Assembly: GCA_965240325.2 (NCBI GenBank)
Contig: OZ251252.1
Span: forward strand, 682,001 to 746,000
Source of the DNA: Rebecca billardiae RCC1528
Lineage: Eukaryota > Haptophyta
Reading direction: 5' to 3'
DNA: 64,000 nucleotides
The position numbers and the translations under genes are program-made. Numbering within the stretch: the stretch's first letter is position 1; the number at the start of each line of letters is the position of its first letter. Shown piece after piece: positions 18,844 to 29,746 of the stretch. The notes under the pieces are model-generated. The model was given only the letters and a program-made list of their open reading frames with translations. It was not told the origin of the DNA and did not search any database.

Positions 18844-20686
18844 TCAGCGCGCGTCCGCGGGCGCCCACTCGTCCATCACCACCTTGCCGCCATCGCAGAC
18901 GCCGTAAAAGGCGAGCGGCCGCAGGTCGTCCTCCAGCTCCTCCATGAAGGATCCCGAGCCGTCGGTGGCGCCGCCGCCGTCGCCGGGCGCGCTGTAGAAG
19001 AGGCGCTGCTTGGCGGGGTCGAGCTTGAACACCGCGCAGCACACCAGCTTCAGCTTGGCCACCGTCAGCGACGAGGGCAGCTTCCGCTCCGTGTGCTTTG
19101 CGTCGACTGACTCGCCCGCCTTGCTCGTCAGAGTGAGGGTCACGAGAGACATGCCGAGCGTGCGGCCGCCGCCCTGCGCTTGCGGCAGCTGCGCGGCGTG
19201 CAGGCCGTGCACGCCGACGAGCGCGCGCCAGCGCGGGTTGGCGCGCAGGAACGGCTCCCACGCCGGCCCGAGCTCGGCGGGCAGGACTGGGTCCGGGGGG
19301 GGAGCAGCGTCCTCCTGCGCCTGCGGGCGCCGGCGGTGGGCCGATCCCAATTCGCATGGGCAGGCCGCGCGCGCGCGCGGGCGGGACAGGGGTGAGCGTC
19401 GGGCGCACGGCGCAGGCGCGCGACCGACCCGGCCCGCGCGCGCGCGCGCGCACCGCGCCCTCCCCGGCTGCCGCCACCGCCGGCTGCGCCGCCGTCGGCA
19501 GCGGCTCCGGATAGTGCTGAATCGACTGGCGCAAATAAAAGCGCTCGGCCGCCTCACGCTCGCGCCGCGAGACGGTGGCGCCGTTCAGCGCGTCGATGGA
19601 GCCGACGCGCGCGATGATCATCTGCCGCGCGACGGAGGCGCCGATCCCCTTCACCACCGGCGCGTCCTGCAACCTGCGCTCGCCGCGGCGCCGCGCAAGC
19701 GAGCGTGCGGCGAGCGCGCGGCGGCGCGCTCGGGTGAGGCGCACCGTAGGCAGCCGCGGCGCGCGGCGCGCGCGCGCGGCGGCGGTCGAGCGCGGCGGCG
19801 CACGGCGCCGGGGCGCGCACCGGAGCTCGCGCAGCGCGGGGAAGCGGTTGCACTGGTCGACGTCCTCCCAGCTGCCCAGCTGCGACTCGAGCAGGAAGAG
19901 GCGCTGCAGGGTGGCGAAGGGCGCGGCTGCGGTGGGCGCGGCCGCGGCGGCGGCGTCCGCCTCCGTGGCCTCGGCGGCGCCGTCGGCTGCGGCGGGCGCG
20001 TGGTCGTAGCGCACGTGGTCGATGGGGTTGGTGTTGAGCGAGAGCACCTCCAGCTTGGGCAGCGCACGCAGCCGCCACACGTCCTCCCACGAGCCCACCG
20101 AAGCGTTCTCAAGTAGCAGCGTGCGCAGGGCCGGGAAGATTGCGCCGAGATCGCGCTCGGCGGAGAGCGCCTGCTCGGCCTCGAGGTGGATGGGGTGGTC
20201 GGAGAGCTGGAGCTCCTCGAGCGCCGGCACCTGCGCGCAGATCTCGCACGCGTCCTTCCACGCGAGGCCCGTCTCGTTCAGCACGAGCGTGCGGAGCGCG
20301 CCGAACGTCGCGCCCACCGAGCTGATTGTAGCGGGCGGCGGCGGCGGCAGCGCGACGCGCACGAGCGAGAAGAAGCGGAGCGCGGGGAGCTCGCGCGCGA
20401 TCGCGAGCGCCGCGTCCCACCCGCCGATCGGATTGCCCGTCAGGTCGAGCTCCTCGATCTTCGGGCACGCGGCCGCGATCGCGCCCGGAGCGCCGCCGTT
20501 CGTCACGTCCGCGTCCTGCAGCACGACGCGCTCGAGGAGCTCGAGGTGCGTCTGCTTCACCATGTCGCGCGCGGAGAGGCCGGCCCGGCCGGCGAGCTCG
20601 CGGCAGCCCTCGACGCCCACCGAGCCCTCCTTGTACCGCGCGCGCAGCGCGTCGAGGAACGCGACGCCTTCAACCTCGTGCACCAT
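18844..20686 (-). CDS. TBCE-like: Tubulin-folding cofactor E-like protein, no CAP-Gly
   Basis: Predicted tubulin chaperone of 520 residues. Model: exons 19821-20686, 19454-19673 and 18844-19320; both introns are GTGCGC...CAG and the frame is kept. An N-terminal FLDALRARY segment aligns with the region that follows CAP-Gly in cofactor E. Leucine-rich repeats (about residues 60-290) follow, with the cofactor E pattern PKIEELDLTGNPIGGWD, LRTLVLNETGLAWKDACEI and ALRELR. Then come the RQMIIARVGSIDALNGATVS segment and a C-terminal ubiquitin-like domain (about 419-520, KLPSSLTVAKLKL...LEDDLRPLAFYGV). The CAP-Gly domain of true cofactor E is missing, and there is no room for it before the upstream gene at 20880. 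In this it resembles animal TBCEL, which lacks CAP-Gly. Confidence 0.8.
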
Positions 20687-20879
20687 GGCGCTCAACTGCC
20701 CGCCTGGCCAGTGCGCACCGAGGGAAGCAAGCCAACCGCCGCCACCGGTCACCGGACAAAAAGCCGGGCAGGCGCCCAACGGTCGGCTGTGCTGTGAGTG
20801 GTAACTATGGAGTATGGATGCCAGTTCAGTTAGTCAGCCGTCACACCATACTGTCTATAGGCTAGCTTAGCGCCGTCGG

Positions 20880-21713
20880 TTAGCTCGCGCCCCTTCCCCT
20901 CTTTGCGCGCAGAGTCGTTGGGGATGGCGGGCCGTTCTGAGGGCGAGGCTGCTTCGACTCTGGGAAGTTCGCTCTGAGCCCGAGCCCTGCCAGGCGGGCC
21001 GTCTCGCGGATGCGCGCACTGCGCGTGTTGCTGGTCTTAGCGGACTTGATCCACCACAGGATCCCCTTCTTGGACGAGGCGGGGAAGCCATCCCACCGCG
21101 CGCGCGCGCCGACAACCGCGCCAAGGGCCTCCGCCAGATCATCGGGCAGGAGCAGGGCCTCACACTCGTCCAGCACCGTCCAGCTGCCGTCGGCCTTGGC
21201 CGCCTCGATCGCTCGCTGCCCGGCAGGCCTCATCTTCCCACCGGCGACCATCCTCGCCGCGCGAGCCTTGGACAGCCGCGACCACACGCTCCCCTTCTTG
21301 CGAGGGCTCACTCGGATCATCGTCCGGTCGGCATCCACCGCGCGCCTCGTGCTGTCAATCCAACCAAAGCAGAGCGCCTCCTCGACGATGGCGTCCCAGC
21401 TGACGTAGTCGGGGTGGTGCTTCTTGCACGTGACGAGCCAGATCGACTCCCCCTGCCCGTGGTTGGCCTCCAGCCATGCCCGCCACTCGGCGCGACTCCG
21501 AACCTCGACCCGAGTGAGCGCGGCCTTCACGGTGGGCGTCGCTTCGGCAGGCGGCGGCGGCCGTCGGTGACGAGTGACGCTGGGGGCAGCCCGGCGGCTG
21601 GGCAGTGTGCAGGCCGACAGGCGCGCGGGAGCGCCGCGTGACACCGCCGGCACGACGACGGCCGTGAGTGCGTACCAGGCGCTTTTCGTCGGCGGGCGAT
21701 GCCTCGTCAGCAT
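20880..21713 (-). CDS. YdeI/OmpD-associated family protein with targeting peptide
   Basis: This 277-residue protein of the COG4430/YdeI family is best known from bacteria, where its molecular function is unclear. It shows the family blocks EVRSRAEWRAWLEANHGQ (about residue 70), CKKHHPDYVSWDAIVEEALCFGWIDS, the basic RVSPRKKGSVWSRLSKARAARMV segment and the C-terminal FPASSKKGILWWIKSAKT with IRETARLAGLG. About 60 residues precede the domain, rich in Arg, Ala and Ser and lacking acids, consistent with a plastid or mitochondrial transit peptide. This suggests a bacterial-type gene carried in a nuclear genome (inference). It is intronless. Confidence 0.75.
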   Translation of the reverse strand: MLTRHRPPTKSAWYALTAVVVPAVSRGAPARLSACTLPSRRAAPSVTRHRRPPPPAEATPTVKAALTRVEVRSRAEWRAWLEANHGQGESIWLVTCKKHHPDYVSWDAIVEEALCFGWIDSTRRAVDADRTMIRVSPRKKGSVWSRLSKARAARMVAGGKMRPAGQRAIEAAKADGSWTVLDECEALLLPDDLAEALGAVVGARARWDGFPASSKKGILWWIKSAKTSNTRSARIRETARLAGLGLRANFPESKQPRPQNGPPSPTTLRAKRGRGAS

Positions 21714-21873
21714 TTCCGGCCGGCGTCAGCCATCGTGGACAGGTTCGCTCGTGGAGTTGGAAAAAAAACGGTTACGCCCGCGCGGCGGTGGGCGCGAGAT
21801 TTTCGTCACTGCTGCTTGCTCCGCTCCTGGGCGTGAGCAGGCGTGAGGAGCGCCCCGGCGCGCGCCCAACGCA

Positions 21874-23220
21874 ATGGTCTTGGGCGCGGCGTCGGGCGCG
21901 ACGGCCCGGCTGCAGGAGTACGTCGGGCTGAAGCAGCTGGGCGAAGGCAGCTACGCGATCGTCTACGCCGCCACGCACGCCCCCACCGGCCGCCGCGTCG
22001 CGCTCAAGAAGTGCATTGATCGTTACGACCCAGAGGCGCCGATGCCCTCCCTCGCGCGCGAGCTGCGGCTGATGAAGAAGCTGCGGCACGACGACCTGAT
22101 CGAGCTGATCGACTCGTTCGTGGTCAAGTCGCGCCTCTTCATCGTCCTCGAGCTCGTCGAAGGCGGCAACCTGCTCCAGCTGCTCGAGGCGCACTCAGCC
22201 GGCCTGCCGCTGACCGATGTGTCCTCGTATACGCGCAGCCTCGCGCGCGCGCTCGCGTACGTGCACAGCCACGGGGTGATCCACCGCGACGTGAAGCCGG
22301 AGAACATACTCGTGGTGCCCGGCGCGCCGCTGCGCATCAAGCTCTGCGACTTTGGCGAGGCCGTCGAGCACGCGCCCGGCGCGCTCCGCACCGCGTATGT
22401 CTCGACGCGATGGTACCGCGCGCCCGAGCTGCTGAGTAACGGCCGACGTTACGGCGCGGCGGTGGACGTGTGGGCGGCGGCGTGCGTGGTGTACGAGATG
22501 ATGCTGGGCACGCCGCTCTTCGACGGCGCCACCGACGCCGCGCAGGCCGACAAGATCCACGCGACGCTCGGCGACGGCCCCGCGCTGCTCAAAAGCAAAC
22601 TCTCCGCCGTGCCGCTGCGCGCACAGAACCGGCCGCTGCCGCACGTGGAGCGCGTGGCGGAGGCGGCGAGCGAGCTGGTGCTCGCGTGCCTGGCGCGTGA
22701 GCCCGACGGCCGGCCGAGCGCCAAGGCGATGCTCGACTTTGACTTCCTCGGCGCGACACCTGGCCAGCCGTCGGCGGCGGCGAGGCCGCCGCCTGTGCAG
22801 CTAGGGGCAGGTCGGGCGGCAGCCATGCTGACGATGGCGGGTGAGCAGCCCGGCGCGGACGGCAGCGTGACGCCGCACCGGCAGCACCAGGGGGTGTCGC
22901 ACAAGCGGCAGCACATGCGCGTGCCCTCCGACCCGCGCCAGCCGCGCACGCCGCCGGGCGGCGCCACGCCCTCGCCGCCGCGCTCGGGCGGTCACACGCG
23001 CGCCGCTCTTAACTTCGGGAGCGTCGGCGGCAGCCCGGCGGTGGCTCGCAGCCCGCAGTTCAGCATCCCCGCGAACCCGTTCGCGCAGCAGCCGGCGGCG
23101 CACGCGGCACACGTCGCAGCGGGCGGGGCCCTGGGCTTCGACCTCGCGCCAAACCCCTTCGCCGCGCCCCTGAGCACCGCGGCCGCGCCGCCGCCTGCCG
23201 GCTCGCCGCCGCCGAGACGA

Positions 23221-23313
<93 letters not shown>

Positions 23314-23690
23314 GGCGGTGGCGGTGGCGCCAGCGGTACTGGCAGCTTTCGCGGCGGCGGCGGCGGCGACGGCGGCGGTGGCGACGGCGTGGAGATTCCG
23401 CAGAACCCGTTCGCCGCGCTGCCGATGGGCCCGGCGCCGTACGTGCCGCCGCCGGGCACAATGGCGGCACAGAGGGCAGCGGGCACTTCGCCGCCTCCGG
23501 CGCACAGGGCGGGCACGGGCGCGGCGTCCGCGCCGCGCGGCTCCGGCCCGGCAGAGCGACAGAGCGGCGGCGGCGAGGGCAGCTTCCGGGCCGCGGCCGC
23601 CGTGCCATTCAACCCGTTTGCCGCGACCACGCCGTCTGCGAGCGCGGGCGCGCAGGGCGGTGCAGGCGGTGCCGCTGCGCGCCAAGCGGA

Positions 23691-23731
<41 letters not shown>

Positions 23732-24177
23732 GCGCGGGCGCGGGCGCGGGCGCGGGCGCAGACGCAACGGCGCCCCGGCAGCTGGGGCGGCCGTCACCGC
23801 CGCAGCAGCGCGGTGCCGCGAAGGCGCCGCCACGCCCGCCTGCGGCGCCGCCGCCGCCGCAGCCTGTGCCGGCCGCGTCGCAGCCGCCGCGCCCTGCGCT
23901 CCCGCCCGAGCGTGGCGCGGCGCCGCCCGCCGGGCTGCCCGCAGGTCCAGGCGAGACCCGCGGCGGCGGCGGCGGTGGGGCGGCGGCGGTGACGCCGCCG
24001 CCCGCGGCGGGGGCTGCGGGCGGCGCCGCGGCATCCGCTCCGCGCCAGTCTCAGCAGAAGAAGACGGGATCCGAGCGCCGCGCGAGCAAGGACAAGCGCA
24101 TGATGTCGGACTCGCGCGCCGCGTGGGCGGGCTGGGGGGCCGCCGACCTCGCGGCGGGTGCGGACGGAGGCAGGTGA
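21874..24177 (+). CDS. CMGC (CDKL-like) protein kinase with NPF-motif tail
   Basis: Ser/Thr kinase of 767 residues. The kinase domain (about 15-293) is complete: LGEGSYAIVYAA glycine loop, VALKK lysine, VIHRDVKPENIL catalytic loop, LCDFGEAV, and TRWYRAPELL, which is typical of CMGC kinases and closest by eye to CDKL. The long tail is low-complexity, with a glycine run encoded by (GGC)n near 23222-23330, an Ala-Gly repeat near 23690-23760, and Pro-rich stretches. Four spaced NPFA motifs occur at about residues 400, 425, 510 and 579. NPF peptides bind EH domains, which suggests a link to endocytosis (inference). It ends in a basic segment with RRASKDKR. Confidence 0.8.
23222..23330. repeat. (GGC)n trinucleotide repeat in kinase exon
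   Basis: About 36 nearly pure GGC units encode polyglycine in the kinase tail. Trinucleotide periodicity keeps the frame intact. On the other strand it makes spurious polyproline frames. Confidence 0.95.
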
Positions 24178-25019
24178 TCGATTGGTCGTTGCCGCCATTG
24201 GACTGACCGTGTCCGCGTTGCTGGTGACTCCAATCTGCTGCATGCGCCGGTCAGTCTGCGATCATCGGCAAGGCGCCGCAGGTCCGGTCTATGGCAGGTG
24301 ACGTCCTCCCGATGGCGGCGATGGCCGATCCACCGCCAGTGGCCCAGTGTGCACAGTGGCTGTCAGTGTCCGAGGGGTACAGGGGGGTCCAGATGGTGGG
24401 CCCCACTTAGTGGCGGTGGCTGGCCAGGTAGTGCGGCACGTCCGTGCCTCTGGACGGGCATTGAGCGGTGGCGAGGTCGCCAAATGGCGTGGCGTGGTCT
24501 CAGACAAGGTTGTTACTAGTCCTGATCAGCTTGCTAGCCATGCCGGTCGTTGATCACCCTGCCGTTGACAGGCGCGCACACGCCAAATGTATTCGCCACT
24601 GGCGGCCGAACCGTGTCGGACGGCGGTCGCACGACTACCGCGCAGCCAACATTGCTCCTCAGATCCACGGCTTGTAGGGTCAGATGGACCATCGCCAGGC
24701 ATGCATCGTCGCAATGCATGCCTCAGAGGGCAGTATGACCGTCAGAACGGTGATCCTGGCCGCTACCTGCCCATCCTTCTCATGCGCAACCTCACCGGCG
24801 CGCCGGTCGTACGGGGTCGTGGACGTGGACGTGAGAGTGGTCGAAAAGTCGGAAGGGAAGCTGTCACTCACGCACACGCGCTCGTACGGCGACGCCGACC
24901 GGCGTGTGGCATGCCCCCCGGTCCCGGACGTGCCACACGCGCCTTGGATCGCGTTGGGACGGGCATTCACGCCCGCCATGGCTTCCCTTCCGAAGTGGGA
25001 AACTTCATCTGGCCCCCCC
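24178..25019. other. Intergenic DNA between kinase and hAT MITE
   Basis: I see no gene. A 25-bp interrupted palindrome lies at 24698-24722 (GGCATGCAT, 7-base spacer, ATGCATGCC). Composition is more even than in the genes. Overlapping open frames at 24587-25308 on all frames are judged fortuitous. Confidence 0.4.
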
Positions 25020-25482
25020 CAGGGCTCAAAGATCCGGTGCTCGGTACGCGTACCGGTGCACCGGCGCCGCAGGCGCCGGTGTACCGGTACACCGGTGCGC
25101 GCACCGCGGGGGGGTCCGGGGGGGTGTCCCCCCCGGGGCCCCGCCGGCCCGAGGCGACGAAATTTTTTGGGCCTATTTACTGATAGAAATAGCCCAATTA
25201 TTCAGGACGAAATCGGCGGCCGGCGTATTCGCCTTCCCTGAGTCGGGGCACGGCCTGAGAGTGCCAGCAGTGACTACTCAGTCTCAGTACTCCGACCTCG
25301 GACACTGACAAGTGACAGCTCCGCGAGTAGTCCGTACTCGCGGGTGCTGTGGTCCGGGCGCACACGACCCCTCCCGGACTCTCACCGGTGCGCGGCAGTC
25401 ATTGTGGCGGTGCGTACCGGTACGCACCGGTACGCACCGGTACGGTATTTACCGGTGTCCGGTGTACCGTCTTGGAGCCCTG
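25020..25482 (+). mobile_element. hAT-type MITE, copy 1, upstream of WDR24 ATG
   Basis: This 463-bp element begins CAGGGCTCAAAGA and ends with the inverted counterpart TCTTGGAGCCCTG. It is flanked by an exact 8-bp duplication GCCCCCCC (25012-25019 and 25483-25490). CAGGG-type ends with 8-bp duplications are the hallmark of hAT transposons. It holds no gene, but many subterminal ACCGGTACG-type palindromes, a GC-rich G/C-run hairpin, and a GGGCCTATTT...AAATAGCCC hairpin followed by CCAAT. Its right end is 28 bp from the WDR24 start codon. Confidence 0.9.
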
Positions 25483-25510
25483 GCCCCCCCTGTAGTTCGC
25501 GCCAGCCAGC

Positions 25511-26687
25511 ATGGCGGCGTCTTCCTTCGGCCGGCCCGCCTCGCTCGAGCTCGTGGGCACGGCGAACGCGCTGAGCTCGTCGGGCGACGGCGCGCGCGTG
25601 GTGGTGAGCTGCCGCGAGGCGCTGCGCATCGTCAACGTCGCGCAGCGCGAGCTCGTCGAGGAGGCGAGCCTCCTCGTCGACTCTCGGAAGAATCTCGCGT
25701 CGACCGTCGTGTCGTGGCACACGCACGAGGCGTTCTCGCAGATGATCGCGATGGGCTCGGCGAACGGCGCGGTGTGCGTGTGGAACCTGAAGCGGCCCAA
25801 CGTCCCCGAGCGCGTGCTGCACAAGCACTCGCGCACCGTCTCGCGCGTCGTCTGGCACGCGACCGAGCCCAAATGGTTGCTGAGCGGCTCGCTCGACACG
25901 AGCGCGCAGGTGCGACTGTGGGACTGGCGGAACTCGGCGCGGCCGCTCGACTTCACGCTGGTCGACAGCGTGCGCGACGTGCAGTTCAACCCGCACCACC
26001 CGACCCAGTTCGCCGCCGCGCTCGAGAACGGCACCGTCGAGGTCTGGGATTTCAGAGCGCCGCGCACGCCCGAGCGCCAGTGGCAGGCGCACCAGGGGCC
26101 GCTGCACTGCATCGACTGGCACGCGGCGGAGCGCGGCGTGCTGTGCACGGCGTCGCGCGACCGCACGGCGAAGGTGTGGGTGCTCGCCGACGGCACCGCC
26201 GCCGCCAGCGCGCCGCCCCGCCTCGTGCACACCGTCCAGCACGGCGCGCCGGTCTCTGAGGCGCACTGGCGGCCGGGCGGCCAGCGGTCCCACCTGTCAG
26301 TCCGGGGCGAGCGCGAGTCCTGTGTGCACGTGTGGGACACGCGGCTGGCGCACGTGCCGGTGCACACGCTGGCGGAGGAGCCGGGCGAGCGGCACCACCG
26401 CCCGCCGCCCGCCGCGATGGTCTGGGCCGCCAACGGCGAATGCCTGCTCTGGTGTGCGCGCGACGCTCGCGACGGCGCCAGCTCGAGCCTCGTGCGCGCG
26501 CCTGTGCGCGGCTCGGCGGAGCCGATGCGCGCGCTGCGCAACGTGGCGATCGCGTGGAGCCCCGGCGACGTGCTTGCGTGCGCGCACACGCGCGTGCAGC
26601 GCAACGCCGCCGACGCGCCGCCCGCCGAGCCCGGCTTCGTTAGCGCCGCCGCCACGCTTGGCTGTAGCGTCGACGGCCGCAGCGCGT

Positions 26688-26723
<36 letters not shown>

Positions 26724-29407
26724 GTGCCGCCGGCGGCGGCGCGGGCGGTGGCGCAGGCGGCGCGGGTGGCGGGGTGCTCGGTCCCGCCGGTGCCGCCGTC
26801 GGCGCCGCCGCCGCGTCCGCGGCCGGCGGTGCGGGCGCGCACGGCGCCGCAGCCGGCACGCAAGGCGGTCAACTCCAGAGTGCGTTGGTGCTCAGCGGCG
26901 CGGGCGGCGCGGGCGCGCTCGGCGGCTGCGGCGGCGCGGCGGCGGCGCCGCCGCTGCTCGCGGCCGGCGCGGCGTGCGGCGTCGGCGCGGGGGGCGTCGG
27001 CGGCTGCGCGGCGGCCGGCGGCGTAGGCAGCTGCGGCGCCGGCGGCGGGGCGGCCGCGGCGGTCGGCGGTCTAAGCATGGTGGCGGTGGCGTCAGGCGCA
27101 GTTGGGCTGCCAGCAGCCGCGTCGACCGCCGGCGGCGCGGCGCTTGGCGGTGGCGGCGCCGGAGGCGGCGGTGCCGGCGCGCCCGCGATGCCGGGAAGCG
27201 GCGCCGTGCCGGGCGGCGGCGCGCGGCGCGCGCACTACGCCCTCGGCGGCGCGGGCGGCGGCGGCAGCAGCGCGGCGGGCGGCGGCGGCCACCCGGGTAA
27301 TATGGGTAACCTGGGTACCCTGGGGGGGCATCTCCCGTGCGCCAGCGCCGCGCACGGCGCGGGCGGCTGTGCTGCCGGCGCCGTCGGCGGCGCCGCCGCG
27401 TGCGCGCGGCGCGCGAGCTCGCCCGTCGCGCAAGCCCAAGGCGCGCAGCACGGCGGCGGCGCCGTCCCGCGCGCCGTCACCGCGGCGGAGTTCCTCTTGC
27501 CGCCGCCGCCGCCGCAACAGCAGCACCCGGGCTCGGCGCACGCGCACGCGCGCGCCGACGCGCCGGCGGGCGCGCGCGCCGGCCGCTTCTGCGTGTTTCG
27601 GCTGCGGAGCGTGCGCTGGTGGCGGCTGGACGAGCACGGCGGCGGCGCGGGCGAGGGCGAGCTCGACGCGGCGGGTGGCGGCGCGGCGCGCGCGCGCGGC
27701 GCGGGCGCGGCGGACGGCGCGGCGCGCGCGTGCGCGCGCGCGCTCGGCGCCGCCGGCCCGGTGTCCGCGGGCGCAGACGATCTCGCGGGCGATCTCGACG
27801 CAATCTCGGCGGATCTGCATGCCGTGCTCGAGCACCCGGGCGGGCTGGTCGGCTACCTGGCGACGCGTTACGCGCTGTCCGACTCGCCCGCGCCTCGGGC
27901 GCCGCGCGCCGCGCCCAGCTCGACTCCGGCCGACGGCGGCGGCGCGCCGTCGGCGGTGCGGCCTGCGCCCTGCGCGCCGCTGGCGCGCGCGTGCGCGCAC
28001 AACGCGCGCGTCGCGGCGCGCGCGGGCGCGGGTCAGCTCGCGCTGTGCTGGAAGCTGATTGGCCGCCTGGTGGCGGAGCCGCACAACGACGGCGCGCCGG
28101 ACAGCCACGGCCACCCGTCGGCGCGCGGCGGCGCGCGCTCACCGGCGGCGGCGGCGGCGGCGCGGCCGGGCGCGCCGGAGTCGAGTCGAGAGGAATCGCT
28201 TGTGAGCCATCTGCTCGGCGCGCGCCGGCCGTCGCCCGTGGCGCCCATGCCGCAGCTGCCGATCCGGCGGCCGCGCGGCGGGCAGGCGGCGGGTGGGGCG
28301 GTCGGCGGCTGCGCCGCGCGCGCCGGCGGCGCAGCCGCCACCACGCGCGTCGGCGGCGCTGACGGCGGCGGCGCTGACGGCGGCGGCGATGGCGGCGGCG
28401 GCGGCGGCATGCGTGTGAGTCGCTTGGCCGCCGCCGCTTCCAGTGCGGTCGGCGCCGGCGCCAGCGGCATGCGCGCCATCACGCCGCCGAACAGCCCCGT
28501 CGGCGGCGACGCGTACAACGACGCGATGCGCTTCGGCGAGATACGCATCTCGCCGCCCGCCGGCGAGATGCGTATCTCGCTGGCGGGCGGCGAGAGGCAC
28601 ATGTCGCCGCGCGCCGGCGAGATGCATATCTCGCTGCGGCCGCCCGCGGTGCCGTCGCTGTCTGGTGTGTTGCTGGGGGAGCACGCCTCGCTGCTCAGCC
28701 GCCGGCCGTCCGCGCAGCAGCAGCAGCAGCAGCAGCAGCCGGCCGCGGCGGCGGTCGGCGTGAGGGGCGGCGGCGCGGACGGCGGTGCTGGCTCTGGCGC
28801 GCGGCGGGCGCCGCCACTACCAGCCGCGGCGGGCGCGGCGGGCGCGGGCGGTGGCGCGGCGGGCGCGCCCGGCACGGGCGGCGCAGTCCGGTCGCTACTC
28901 GAGCACCTTGGGACACAGGGCGACGTTCAGACGTGCGCGGTCGCCGCTCTGCTCCTGGGCGCGGACGGGCGCGCCGCACTTGACGCACGCAGGGTGGGGC
29001 AGTGGGTGCGGCAGTATGTGCAGCTGCTGCACACGCTGCGGCTCTTCACGACCGCCGCCGCCGTCATCCGCCGCGCGCCCGACAAGGCGACGCACGAGAT
29101 GTCGCAGATGTCCGTTACGCTCACGCTGCGCTGCGGTGTGTGCGAGGGAAGTCTCGCAGGGCTCGCGCAGTGCGCCCGGTGCGGCGCCGCCGCCGGGCGC
29201 GGCGCGCGCTCATGCCACCGGTGCGCGCTGTGCAGGCAGCTCGTGCGGGGTGTGTACGCGTACTGCGTCGGCTGCGGCCACGGCGGCCATGCTGAGTGCA
29301 TGCGCGGCTGGCACGAGGCGGGGCACGAGGCGTGCCCGGCGGCGTGTGGCCACCGGTGCACAGTCTGGACGACGGAGCGCAGGATGCGACCGCCGGGCGG
29401 CGGGTAG
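25511..29407 (+). CDS. WDR24: WDR24 homologue (GATOR2 complex subunit)
   Basis: This 1,298-residue protein is built like WDR24/Sea2, a GATOR2 subunit that promotes amino-acid signalling to TORC1 at the lysosome or vacuole. The N-terminal WD40 propeller (about residues 1-370) shows VCVWNLKR, LLSGSLDTSAQVRLWDWR, VEVWDFR and RDRTAKVWV. The conserved C-terminus (about 1115-1290) has the GDVQTCAVAALLLG helical region, then a Cys/His-rich zinc domain ending CGHGGHAECMRGWHEAGHEACPAACGH, as in WDR24. Between them are about 700 residues of Ala/Gly-rich low-complexity sequence, making the protein far longer than the animal protein (about 790). No intron interrupts the frame. Four GE(I/M)RIS-type peptides are encoded by tandem palindromes at 28535-28634. 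Confidence 0.85.
28535..28634. repeat. Cluster of GAGAT-N4-ATCTC palindromes
   Basis: Three perfect interrupted palindromes (28535-28554, 28563-28580, 28617-28634) and one degenerate copy between them sit in tandem in the WDR24 exon. Each has arms GCGAGAT and ATCTCGC around a 4-base spacer (ACGC, GCGT, GCAT). They encode repeated Gly-Glu-Ile/Met-x-Ile-Ser. Confidence 0.85.
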
Positions 29408-29746
29408 CGCGCTGCTGGTCGCCCGCGCGGTCTCACTCTAAAGAGCTAGTAGTCCGGAGCGTCAGAGTCGCGGCTTCAGTCAGCTGCGCAGCGCGATCGG
29501 TCAAGGTGGCCTAACTCACTCACTAAAGTTCTAATACTGTCAACTCGGTCAGTGAATTGTAACTGGCAAACTGTACAGTTTACTAAGAATCGCACACAGC
29601 GGCAGGCAGGCGAGATTACTGTGTACCCGGTGCTCTCCAACTCCAAGTCGGGCCGGCCTTCGCCACCCGGACTCGCGGCTGCGGCTTGATTGACGATTCG
29701 GCGGCAAAAGACGGTCGTCGGCGGGCCCCGGAATTATTTGCCCGCC
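29408..29746. other. Intergenic region with CAGTTTACT-family repeat
   Basis: This is the 3' flank of WDR24 and the presumed promoter of the phosphatase gene. It includes a diverged CAGTTTACT-family copy (29574-29614) preceded by a palindrome AAACTGTACAGTTT. No other gene is seen. Confidence 0.5.
29574..29614. repeat. CAGTTTACT-family terminal repeat, diverged copy
   Basis: It starts TACAGTTTACTAAGAAT, lacks the AAGAGA part of the other copies, then continues CGCACACAGC and GGCAGGCAGGCGAG. It lies about 130 bp upstream of the phosphatase start codon. Confidence 0.75.
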
